This document shows positions 1 through 7,844 of a stretch of DNA of 64,000 bases, in pieces. This DNA comes from Caulobacteraceae bacterium (GTDB lineage Bacteria; Pseudomonadota; Alphaproteobacteria; Caulobacterales; Caulobacteraceae): assembly GCA_003164925.1 (NCBI GenBank), contig PLRV01000036.1, forward strand, positions 1 to 64,000, in the 5' to 3' direction. The translations under genes were made by a program, and so were the position numbers. Position 1 is the first letter of the stretch. Every line of letters starts with the position of its first letter. The notes below the pieces were generated by a model, which searched no databases, was not told where the DNA came from, and saw nothing but the letters and a program-made list of their open reading frames with translations.

Positions 1-687
1 GAGCGCCATCCGGACGCGGCCATGGTGGGATCGCTACAGCTGGCCGCCGAGCGCCCGGGCTTTCTAGACGGGGCCGGCGACTGCTACCACGCGTCCGGCT
101 TCGCCTGGCGCGGGTTGTACGGCGCCGGCGTGGATCGCGCGCCGCCTACTGGAGAGGTGTTCGCGCCCTGCGCCGCGGCGGCCCTCTATCGCGCCGACCT
201 GTTTGGGGCCCTGGGCGGCTTCGACGAGGACTTCTTTTGCTATCATGAGGATGTCGATCTGGCTTTTCGCCTGCGTCTGGCCGGCTGGCGCTGCGTGCAG
301 AGCCGCGAGGCCCGCGTCGCCCATGTGGGTTCGGCTTCGACCGGCCGAGCGTCGGATTTCGCGGTGTTTCACGGCGCGCGCAATCGCCTGTGGACATTCG
401 CCAAGACCATGCCCCTGCCCCTGCTGATCCTGCTCGTCCCGGCCCATGCGGCCGTCTCTCTGCTGGTGATCGCCCAGGCCGCCCGCAAGGGCGTGTTGAC
501 GGCGACTGTCCGGGGCATGGCCGCCGGGCTTGAGGGCCTTCCCGCTGTCTGGCGTAAACGCGCCGCCGTGCAGCGCACCCGGCGCGTGTCGCTGATCCGT
601 CTTTTGGGCGCCTTCACCTGGTCGCCGCTGAAGATGGTCGGTCGCGATGGCGATGTGCGTCCGTGGCGGCAGACGCGGCGGCGATGA
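1..687 (+). CDS. Glycosyltransferase family 2, C-terminal part (5' end outside window)
   Basis: The reading frame is open from the first base and ends at TGA 685-687, so the N-terminal catalytic half lies upstream of the window. The visible part has the GT2 rhamnosyltransferase-like pattern: a PCAAAALYRADLF stretch, then GGFDEDFFCYHEDVDL with the acidic HEDVDL element near the acceptor site, then the conserved GARN motif. A hydrophobic segment (LPLLILLVPAHAAVSLLVI) suggests membrane association near the C terminus. Family knowledge: such enzymes add deoxyhexoses or related sugars to lipid-linked or LPS-type glycans from nucleotide-sugar donors on the cytoplasmic face. Donor and acceptor cannot be read from sequence. 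It heads the polysaccharide island that follows. Confidence 0.85.
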   Translation, partial: ERHPDAAMVGSLQLAAERPGFLDGAGDCYHASGFAWRGLYGAGVDRAPPTGEVFAPCAAAALYRADLFGALGGFDEDFFCYHEDVDLAFRLRLAGWRCVQSREARVAHVGSASTGRASDFAVFHGARNRLWTFAKTMPLPLLILLVPAHAAVSLLVIAQAARKGVLTATVRGMAAGLEGLPAVWRKRAAVQRTRRVSLIRLLGAFTWSPLKMVGRDGDVRPWRQTRRR

Positions 688-723
688 CGTGATGTCAGGT
701 GTTTTTGGGCGAGTTCCAGGGGG

Positions 724-1013
724 TCAGGTCACTTTGACGTCGCAGAACTCGCCACCGGTCAGGACCACGGCGACCGGGAGGCCCAGGCCGTTGGTTCTCA
801 GATGAATCTTGGTCGAAAAGCCACCTCGCGAGCGGCTAAGGCCTTCGCCCTGAGCGCCCGCTTTTTTTGGGCGCCAGCGGCATGCTGATGCGCACGCACG
901 ATGGTCAAGTCGATCATCTGCACGCTGTCCTGGCCCTCGCCACCATCGTTGAGGGCGGTCAGCCGCCTCGGCGGACCTCCGCCTCGGCCGCTCAGCACGG
1001 AACTGTGCGGCAC
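724..1013 (-). pseudogene. IS5-family transposase relic (internal fragment, frameshifted)
   Basis: Read on the minus strand, this stretch gives GGEGQDSVQMIDLTIVRAHQHAAGA followed, after a frame change, by SRGGFSTKIHLRTNGLGLPVAVVLTGGEFCDVK. These are adjacent conserved pieces of IS5-type DDE transposases. The frame changes near the T-run (plus strand about 858-867) between AHQHAAGA and SRGGFS. Both the N-terminal helix-turn-helix part and the C-terminal third are missing. No intact terminal repeats are visible, so this is a decayed remnant between the GT2 gene and the methyltransferase gene. Confidence 0.75.
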
Positions 1014-1041
1014 CGAGAAATTCGTCCTCCTCCCGCGACCG

Positions 1042-3087
1042 CTATTTCTTCACTCCAATAAACTCGAAGCCAAGCGCCACATCGCCCTGTGCCGCATCGG
1101 GAATGTCGCGGACGAGTTCGAACGCTTCACGGGACTCGCTAGACCACAGATCCGTCCATATCCTTTCGAGTTCCAGCAAGGTCATCGCTTCGAATCTTTC
1201 AACGGTTTTTTGCGGACAGTGCAGCCTGACCATGCGCATGAAGTCATGGGCCGTCCACGCGACGGTTTTTTCGACGGAGAAATTCTCCGAGACGGTGCAC
1301 GATGTTTCCTCGAAATAGGGCGTGAACCACCTGCTGACGCCGGCGCGGGTCGCGTTGTAGTAATGGGCGAAATCATGCTGAGGCTGGAGGAAGGCGGTGT
1401 GAATGATGATCTGCCCTCCTTTCTTGCAAACACGACCGAGTTCGCTGGCGGCCTTGACAGGGTCGCTGAGGTGCTCGAACACGTTCAAGGATATGACCGT
1501 TTGGAAGGTCTCATCGCGGAAGGGAAGAGACATGCCGTCGCCCACGACGTCTGTATTCGGGCACAGGATATAATCGAAATCGACCATGAAATAAGTATTC
1601 GCTGGCTGCGGCCCGCAACCCATGTTGAGCGAAAGTCCGCCGTTTTTCCTCGCCATCTCAAGGAATGCCTGCGGCAGCTCAAAGCCCTGCCGATCCGGAT
1701 CGACCCTATTGATGGAAAGATCGTCATGAAAGACCGGCCGCCCGCTGATGGTGCGATAAGAGCGCTTGCAGCCCCGGCATTTGATCACGTCCGCGCCGTA
1801 TGAAAGCCGCTGTGACGCACATTTAGGACATTGCAGCAGATCCCGTATCCATTTGGGCCTGGCCTCGGCGCTGAAGTCCCCGTCTCTCGCCGTGTCGGCC
1901 GCGCCCACCTGTGCGGTTCCGTACCATTCGCGGTTCACCATCTCTTCAAGGCGCCTTGAAGGAGGCCGTACACTCTTTTTCAGGAGGGCGGCGGTTTTCC
2001 GAACCGCGTTGAACGAGGCTCTGCGCAGATCTCGAAAGAACAGTTTTGCAAAATTTCGATTCTTAAGTTGATTGAGCTCCGCCGCCAGCAAGGCGTGCTG
2101 TTCTTCCAGCGTCTGAATTTTGAGTGATGCGCCCGCGAGGGCCGGCTCCAGCCGGGTGTGCTGTTCTTCCAGCGCTTGAATTTTTAGGGATGCGCCCGCG
2201 AGGGCCGGCTCCAATATGGATGTCGTCTTCCAGAAATTTGCATCAACAAGCTCTCTCATTTCCTGAAGGTCGAAGGCTTTCCCGCGGGTGGTCTTCACCT
2301 GGATCGAGAGGGGCGCATTGGCCGGCTTCTTGCGCGCCACAACGCAAATGTTTGGTGTGAGCGGGATATCGGATGCGTCCGGAAGCATCCTCTTGTAGGT
2401 CCAGTAGGCGACTTCACGGGCCAATATTTCCGACCGATACTTGAAATGCTCCCGACTGTAATGCTCTTGCCCCTCCTCCGTCGGGAGGAAATCCTCACGC
2501 CGGGGCTCGCGCGGAGGGAACGCCTCGCCGATCCCGATCTCGCGGAACCCGGCGCTTTCCAGCAGATCCGAGATCGAGTGGGTGGTAAAACTGCAATAGT
2601 GCGTCCAGTCAATATACCGGAAATGAAGCCCCACCGGGCAACTGGCGTTGGGAACCTGCAAAAACAACGTTCCCTCAGGGGCTAACGTCTCGAAGGCCAG
2701 GGACAGAAGGTCCAGCGTCCTTTCAGTTGGAACATGCTCGAGCACGTCGATCATGTATATCAATGAAAAATGGCCGGCCGGGGACTTTTTCAGGAATTGG
2801 AAGGCGTCCGCCACCTCCGCGTCGAGCGAGAAGCTCCGCGCGGTGTTCACGAGTTCGGAACAGGAATCGATGCCCTTGAGTGAAGTGTAACCCGCCTTAT
2901 GCAAGGACAGCAGAGCCATGCCGTTGCTGCAACCAAGCTCCAGGATCGGCGCGTTCTTGTCCGCAGGAAGTACGTTACGCAACGTGTCGAAGAAATACCT
3001 GTCCATCTTGTCTATGTAGGCAGGGTCGGAGTGGTCGTGCCATTTCTTGTAATGAGCGGCGTAGTCGATCTGCCTGTGTTCTGTCAT
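1042..3087 (-). CDS. Protein with two SAM-methyltransferase domains joined by a coiled coil and zinc ribbon
   Basis: This 681-residue protein has two class I SAM-dependent methyltransferase domains. The first spans about residues 20-245, with motif I ILELGCSNG at 48-56 and YMIDVLEHVP at 111-120. Residues 290-345 are a predicted coiled coil containing a near-perfect 21-residue duplication. A CPKC...CRGC four-cysteine ribbon (C420, C423, C437, C440; Trm112-like spacing) leads into the second methyltransferase, with LNMGCGPQ at about 487-494 and LNVFEHLSDP at about 534-543. Similar fused methyltransferases with coiled coils occur in O-antigen loci, where WbdD-type proteins cap and length-limit chains. 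That role is only inferred here, and no kinase domain is visible. The next gene is divergent. Confidence 0.8.
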   Translation of the reverse strand: MTEHRQIDYAAHYKKWHDHSDPAYIDKMDRYFFDTLRNVLPADKNAPILELGCSNGMALLSLHKAGYTSLKGIDSCSELVNTARSFSLDAEVADAFQFLKKSPAGHFSLIYMIDVLEHVPTERTLDLLSLAFETLAPEGTLFLQVPNASCPVGLHFRYIDWTHYCSFTTHSISDLLESAGFREIGIGEAFPPREPRREDFLPTEEGQEHYSREHFKYRSEILAREVAYWTYKRMLPDASDIPLTPNICVVARKKPANAPLSIQVKTTRGKAFDLQEMRELVDANFWKTTSILEPALAGASLKIQALEEQHTRLEPALAGASLKIQTLEEQHALLAAELNQLKNRNFAKLFFRDLRRASFNAVRKTAALLKKSVRPPSRRLEEMVNREWYGTAQVGAADTARDGDFSAEARPKWIRDLLQCPKCASQRLSYGADVIKCRGCKRSYRTISGRPVFHDDLSINRVDPDRQGFELPQAFLEMARKNGGLSLNMGCGPQPANTYFMVDFDYILCPNTDVVGDGMSLPFRDETFQTVISLNVFEHLSDPVKAASELGRVCKKGGQIIIHTAFLQPQHDFAHYYNATRAGVSRWFTPYFEETSCTVSENFSVEKTVAWTAHDFMRMVRLHCPQKTVERFEAMTLLELERIWTDLWSSESREAFELVRDIPDAAQGDVALGFEFIGVKK
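2089..2214 (-). repeat. In-gene tandem duplication, 2 x 63 bp, encoding three coiled-coil heptads each
   Basis: Two adjacent 63-bp units (2152-2214 and 2089-2151) encode 21-residue repeats that differ only at a few positions (LEPALAGASLKIQALEEQH versus LEPALAGASLKIQTLEEQH). Twenty-one residues equals three heptads, so the duplication lengthens the coiled coil without disturbing its register. Confidence 0.85.
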
Positions 3088-3357
3088 CGATTCAACCGGT
3101 CTTGAGGCTTGCGGGCAATTTCAGGGGGTCGTCTACACCGGCTTTCCCTTGACGTCGAGCGTCGAGCCGAGCGAGTTCTCCAAGACCGGAAAGTTTGAAC
3201 AGGAAGCGCCTTCAGGCGCGACTTGCCGAACGAAGGCGGCCCGAGTTCGCGGCGCTGGCGACTCGGGGCCTCAGCTTGACATGCCCGTGAAATTTGGACT
3301 TGATAATCGATGAGAGCTCAACACGGTGTTACACACTTTATAGCGGAAAATTACGAC

Positions 3358-4419
3358 GTGCCCAAACTATCCATCATAGTGCCGATCTTTCAAAAGGAAA
3401 AATTTCTTTCGAAATGCTTGGATTCCATTTGCGCACAGTCGCTCTCTGACTTTGAAATTATCTGCGTGAATGATGGCTCAACGGACGGGAGCTCTGAAAT
3501 TCTGGGCAAGCATGCCGCTTCAGATGCGCGAATTGTGATTCACTCAAAGCCAAACGGCGGCGTCTCATCAGCCAGAAACGCCGGCGTGAGTCTAGCGTCC
3601 GGCCAATACATTACATTCGTGGACCCGGACGATCATCTGATTGATCCCTTTGCGTATGAAAACATGATCAAGATAGCCGAGGCGGAAGGTTCCGATATTG
3701 TTTTTTCGTTTTTTCATGATTGCGATGAAAACTTGCAGGTCTTCAACGACCGCTTCGCGGGCTTCGATTCGCGTTCGGCTGCAACCCCTTGGGAAAAGGC
3801 CCGCTTCATAGAGTTTGGGTATCCTTGGCAGAAAATATATGAGGCAAATTTTTACAAGAACTCAAAAATTGCATTCCCTGCAGATATAGTATTTGAGGAC
3901 AATCCGGTAAATATAAAACTAATCATTTCGGCCCGCCGCATCGGCGTCTACCCGAATTATATATTTAATTACGTGCACCACGGCGAATCCATTACGGCGC
4001 AGCGAAGCCTGAAAGCATTTGACATGTTTTCGGCCGTTGCCCTGATGGAAGATTACGTGAGCGACTCGAAAGTTACGGATCGTGAATTCATCACCCGCTA
4101 TCTTGATTATCGCCTTGAGCTCCTTGCTTGGGGATATTATTCCCTGCCTCCCGCGATCGAGCATAAACGGCGTTATATCGAGCGTTGGGAAAAGGTTCTC
4201 ACGCCTCGGGACCTTCGGCGGCTGCGAGACCGTCCTCAAAGAAGGTTTGGTGACATCTACAAGTACCTGGCTACGGGCCGCGCACAATTTCTGGTCCTTG
4301 ACGAGTGGGGTCGCGCAATGCCCCGCGCACTTTACTGGCCTATCCGGCAAGTCTATTCACTTGCGGCTATCTTCAATCTGTCGTTCGCGTGGCGTAGAAT
4401 CCTTGCCGAGCCAGCCTGA
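3358..4419 (+). CDS. Glycosyltransferase family 2 (EpsH-like)
   Basis: This is a GT-A fold glycosyltransferase. The product opens with PKLSIIVPIFQKEKFLSKCLDSI, followed by VNDGSTDGS (the DD-type nucleotide-sugar binding region), GVSSARNAG, and FVDPDDHL as the metal-binding DxD-like motif, all typical of the GT2 A domain. The C-terminal 150 residues are variable and presumably bind the acceptor. I chose GTG 3358 because family members start just before the KLSIIVP strand. An in-frame ATG at 3310 would add 16 unconserved residues and lacks a clear ribosome-binding site. Base composition here is visibly AT-richer than the window average, suggesting horizontal acquisition. It probably forms a unit with the next two genes. 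Confidence 0.85.
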   Translation: MPKLSIIVPIFQKEKFLSKCLDSICAQSLSDFEIICVNDGSTDGSSEILGKHAASDARIVIHSKPNGGVSSARNAGVSLASGQYITFVDPDDHLIDPFAYENMIKIAEAEGSDIVFSFFHDCDENLQVFNDRFAGFDSRSAATPWEKARFIEFGYPWQKIYEANFYKNSKIAFPADIVFEDNPVNIKLIISARRIGVYPNYIFNYVHHGESITAQRSLKAFDMFSAVALMEDYVSDSKVTDREFITRYLDYRLELLAWGYYSLPPAIEHKRRYIERWEKVLTPRDLRRLRDRPQRRFGDIYKYLATGRAQFLVLDEWGRAMPRALYWPIRQVYSLAAIFNLSFAWRRILAEPA

Positions 4420-4533
4420 TCGAAGCGAGATCGCGAACGGAATCAATCCAGCCCGATGAGGCTGCGGAGCAGCGCGCCGATAGAGCCGGCGCGTCGCGCC
4501 AACAACGAACCAAGATTTAGCAGTAGGGGCCCG

Positions 4534-6534
4534 ATGAGCGAGAGCGTTTATTCCTTTGATATCTTCGATACACTTCTCTCGAGAAACACCCTTACGGCTA
4601 AAGGGATCTTTGCGCTCATGCGGCAGGCGATCAAGGCCGACCCGGCTTATCCGATGGCCTTGAGGACCCATTTTTTCGATATTCGCATCAGCGCCGAAGA
4701 AACCGCCCGTCACCTTGTCGCCAAGGAAGAAACCACGCTTCAGGAAATCTACGGCGTCATTGAACAACAGTACGGCTTGCCGCCTTCGGCAACACAAACG
4801 CTGATGGCGCTCGAAGAGCGGCTGGAGATTGAAAACGTCTACCCGGTGAATGAAACGATTTTCCGCATCAAGTGTCTTCTCGCCACGGGAGGCCGGGTTG
4901 TTCTCATCAGCGATATGTATCTGCCGCTCGCTACGGTGACGGCTATGGTCGCGAAAGTCGCTCCGGAATTCGCGTCACTTCCCGTGTATCTGTCGAGCGA
5001 AATCGGACTCCAGAAGGCGCGCGAAAGTCTTTACAGGCACGTGTTGGAAAAGGAGGGCATAGCGCCCCAGCAACTGCGCCATACCGGCGATAACCCTACC
5101 TCTGACTTCGAGGCGCCCTCGCGCCTGGGGATCAAGGCCGAGCTCTTCCAGGAGACGCGGCTCACAAGCCTGGAACGCACCGTCATAGCGGACTTCGCGC
5201 GCGAGTACGACCTGACCCGCCAGCTGGTCGGTGGAACCGCGCGCAAAATGCGCCTTCATCTCTCGCGAGAAAACCGCTTCACCGCCGCGGCGGCGTTTTT
5301 TGGACCAATTCTCTACGGCTTCGTCCATGACTCTCTCAAGCGCATCTTGGCCTCGGGAAAGAAACGCGTCTATTTCGTCTCCCGCGACGGGCAGCCGCTC
5401 AAGATCATCGCGGACGAAATCATCGCCGTTCACGGCTATGAACTTGAAACCCATTATATCTACGGCTCCCGTCAGGCTTGGCGGCAAGCGGCGATTTTCG
5501 AGCCTCGTTATGATCTGCACTGGCTTGGCGAGAATTTCACCCAATCCAAGTTCACCCTCCGGCAAGTGCTGGAGCGGCTGGACGACGATGTGGAAAAGAT
5601 TTTCTCACTGCTCCCGGAGAGCGCGAAGACCAACGAGTCTCTCGGCGCGATCCCCAGCGAAGATCAGATCGCGCGCGTACGCGAGGCGATGGCCAGCCAT
5701 GCTCCCTTGCGCGAGTTCATCATCGAAAGATCCCGCGTCAAGCGCCGAAATGCAGTTGAGTATTTCAGAAAATCCGGACTGCTCGATTCCACGCCCTACG
5801 CCGTCATTGACATTGGCTGGACGGGTAAGATGCAGCATTGCCTATACTCGATCCTGCAGTCTGAGGCTCCAGGGGTGCAGCTGGAAGAATTCTATTTTGG
5901 CTTGGACGATCGAGCCGGCGCTCTCGAGAGCGATACAGATAACCGCAAACACCATTATTACATAGACCTGGTTCTTTCAGGTGAATATCTTTTCCCAAAT
6001 CATCTTGAACTGTTCGTATCCGGAGATCACGGCAGGTGTTCAGGTTACAGTGACGATTGCGAGCCGACATTCTCAGGTGATGGTCGATATTTATTGGACT
6101 GGGGGGTGCGCGAATATTATGATTGTTTGCGGCTATTCTCGCGAGAATACGCGCGGGTAAGCCGCTTAACTCGCTATGAGGAAAAGTTCCGGCATTTAAC
6201 AAAAGAGCTTGAGTGGTATCTTCTCAATCCCACCGAAGAAATGGCGGTGCTGTTTGGATCGTTGCCGTTTTCTGAGGACCAGAACGATGCTCTGCTTGCT
6301 GAAGTCGCTCCGGCGCTTAGCGTCGGCGATGCCCGCGCCGCCGCGCGCGGAGAGCTCAAGTTGCGCTGGGAGGCCGCGTCCTATTTGCGGAGTTCGGCCT
6401 GTGCCAGGCACATTCTCCGGGAAAGGGGCGGCGGGCCTTTCTCGAGGCTACAGCGTGTCAGGCGAATCTTGAGGCTGGGGCGTGTCAGGCAAAAACTGGT
6501 CCGGCTGTGGGCTTGGCTCGCGAAACGGAGTTGA
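4534..6534 (+). CDS. HAD-superfamily protein of polysaccharide loci (COG5610-like)
   Basis: This protein of about 666 residues starts SVYSFDIFDTLLSRN, the first HAD motif (nucleophile Asp9). The residue two positions later is Phe rather than Asp, as in dehalogenase-like HADs. Further motifs are VVLISDMYLP (motif II) and HTGDNPTSDFEAP (motif IV). This matches the large COG5610-type predicted hydrolases that sit among glycosyltransferases in capsule and O-antigen clusters. The C-terminal 400 residues form a second domain with a VYFVSRDGQPLKIIAD stretch that itself resembles HAD-linked sequence. ATG 4534 is preferred over 4456 because the conserved domain begins at once and AGGGG lies just upstream. 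The next gene starts 2 nt after its stop. The substrate is unknown. Confidence 0.75.
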   Translation: MSESVYSFDIFDTLLSRNTLTAKGIFALMRQAIKADPAYPMALRTHFFDIRISAEETARHLVAKEETTLQEIYGVIEQQYGLPPSATQTLMALEERLEIENVYPVNETIFRIKCLLATGGRVVLISDMYLPLATVTAMVAKVAPEFASLPVYLSSEIGLQKARESLYRHVLEKEGIAPQQLRHTGDNPTSDFEAPSRLGIKAELFQETRLTSLERTVIADFAREYDLTRQLVGGTARKMRLHLSRENRFTAAAAFFGPILYGFVHDSLKRILASGKKRVYFVSRDGQPLKIIADEIIAVHGYELETHYIYGSRQAWRQAAIFEPRYDLHWLGENFTQSKFTLRQVLERLDDDVEKIFSLLPESAKTNESLGAIPSEDQIARVREAMASHAPLREFIIERSRVKRRNAVEYFRKSGLLDSTPYAVIDIGWTGKMQHCLYSILQSEAPGVQLEEFYFGLDDRAGALESDTDNRKHHYYIDLVLSGEYLFPNHLELFVSGDHGRCSGYSDDCEPTFSGDGRYLLDWGVREYYDCLRLFSREYARVSRLTRYEEKFRHLTKELEWYLLNPTEEMAVLFGSLPFSEDQNDALLAEVAPALSVGDARAAARGELKLRWEAASYLRSSACARHILRERGGGPFSRLQRVRRILRLGRVRQKLVRLWAWLAKRS

Positions 6535-6536
6535 AT

Positions 6537-7508
6537 ATGAAAACCGCAACAGAAAAGCCGCCAGCTTCGATCAGCGTGATCATCCCGGTTTACAATGTCG
6601 AGTCCTATCTAAGGCAATGCCTGGATTCTGTCGTAGATCAGACGTTTCCATCGCTGGAGATCATCTGTGTGAATGACGGCTCTACAGACGGGAGCTTAAG
6701 CGTCCTGAACGAATACGCTTCTCGGGACGGACGCATCGTTGTCCTCGACAAGCTCAACGGGGGGTTGTCGTCAGCGCGCAACGCCGGGCTGAATGCGGCG
6801 CGCGGAAAATATGTCCTCTTTCTGGACTCGGACGATTTCATCGATCTCGAGCTTTGCGCGCGCGCCTACGAGAAGGCGGAAGCGCTGCAAGCGGAGCTGA
6901 TTTTTTTCAATGTCGCCTCCTTCACGAAAGAGTGCGTCTTCGCGGATTGCTTTTTCAGGTATCCCGATGTCAATGGCGTGTTTCGCCCTGTCGACAAACC
7001 GCTCTTTCTCATGCAGGTGAGTGCGTGGAACAGGCTTTACAGGCGAGACATGATCGGGGACGTTCGCTTTGTTGAAGGCCTATACTTTGAAGACAATCCC
7101 TTCTCCGCTGAGATAAACCTGCGCGCACAAAGGGCCGGCCTGATAAATCAGGCGCTTTACTTCTACCGGCGGGACAGTCAGGCATCGATCACCAGCGATG
7201 AGCGGAAAGCGGCGGGCATTTTCGCGACCTTTGATGAGGTCAAGAAGGTGATCGGACGATATGGCGCAGACGGAAAACCCTATGCTTCGGCGTGGGCTGC
7301 GAGCGAGCTGGTCAACTACAAGAATAGGTTCAACGCGTTGCCGGCCGCGCGCCGAGGCGAGTTTGTCGCCGCCGCTCGATCTGGGCTCCGCGGCGCCGAT
7401 TGGGCGTCCATGCTGGAGGACGCCCGTGAATATGACCACAAGTTCTGGCCCTGGAGTCGCGCGGACGAACGGCTTATTCGTTGCCTCAGGTGGAGCGGTT
7501 TTTCGTGA
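6537..7508 (+). CDS. Glycosyltransferase family 2
   Basis: This GT2 protein of about 323 residues has ISVIIPVYNVESYLRQCLDSV at the start, VNDGSTDGSLSVL, GGLSSARNAGL and LDSDDFIDL (DxD-like metal and donor site). It is a close relative of the GT2 gene at 3358, with the same order of motifs and the same EDNPFSAEI acceptor-side element, so the pair may be paralogues. ATG 6537 is chosen because CGGAG sits 7-8 nt upstream, although an upstream in-frame ATG exists at 6507. The start lies immediately after the HAD gene stop, implying co-transcription. It probably adds a residue to the same surface glycan. Confidence 0.85.
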   Translation: MKTATEKPPASISVIIPVYNVESYLRQCLDSVVDQTFPSLEIICVNDGSTDGSLSVLNEYASRDGRIVVLDKLNGGLSSARNAGLNAARGKYVLFLDSDDFIDLELCARAYEKAEALQAELIFFNVASFTKECVFADCFFRYPDVNGVFRPVDKPLFLMQVSAWNRLYRRDMIGDVRFVEGLYFEDNPFSAEINLRAQRAGLINQALYFYRRDSQASITSDERKAAGIFATFDEVKKVIGRYGADGKPYASAWAASELVNYKNRFNALPAARRGEFVAAARSGLRGADWASMLEDAREYDHKFWPWSRADERLIRCLRWSGFS

Positions 7509-7642
7509 CCGCCTAAACCCATCGCGCTCCAGACACCGCCGCCCGTCAGCTCCGGTGCAGTCCGGGCACCACCGTTGACCCCGCCCGCGCTACACGGTTG
7601 AGTGGTGGTCAGCTGCAGTGGGAGAGCCCGTGAAGGTTCCGG

Positions 7643-7788
7643 TCATATTCGGCGCGATCGCCGCCTATAGGCGGGCAAGCGCTGGCCGTTGATGAAGACC
7701 ATGCCCGTGGCCTGCATGTATAGGGCGCCATCGGCGGCGGCGAAGGGGTCTCCAGCTGGAACGTCGCCGCCCAGGTGCGGTTCGATGG
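7643..7788 (-). pseudogene. Possible 3' remnant of an unidentified gene next to the IS elements
   Basis: On the minus strand a frame ending at TGA (7643-7645) reads HTIEPHLGGDVPAGDPFAAAD then GALYMQATGMVFINGQRLPA, which looks coding in composition but has no start and is cut by the IS material beginning near 7789. I do not recognise the family. The rest of 7509-7810 shows no other supportable gene. Confidence 0.3.
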
Positions 7789-7809
7789 TGTGCAGCGGCG
7801 TGGAACAAG

Positions 7810-7833
7810 GGCTCTGACGCAATTTTGGTGAAG
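7810..7833 (+). repeat. Left terminal inverted repeat of the ISL3 element
   Basis: This 24-bp end begins GGCTCTGAC and matches the inverted right end at 21 of 24 positions. It lies just beyond the 3' end of the transposase gene. Confidence 0.85.
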
Positions 7834-7844
7834 GCCGGCCGGAA

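Noticed and set aside
901-1803. A 300-codon plus-strand frame opposite the methyltransferase gene
   Set aside because: No motif or RBS; the minus-strand frame has clear methyltransferase motifs.
3276-3307. TTGACA and GATAAT as a sigma-70-like promoter before the GT2 gene
   Set aside because: The spacing is about 20 nt, longer than usual, and the -10 would abut the upstream ATG. It is compatible only with the GTG 3358 start, so it is not listed as a feature.
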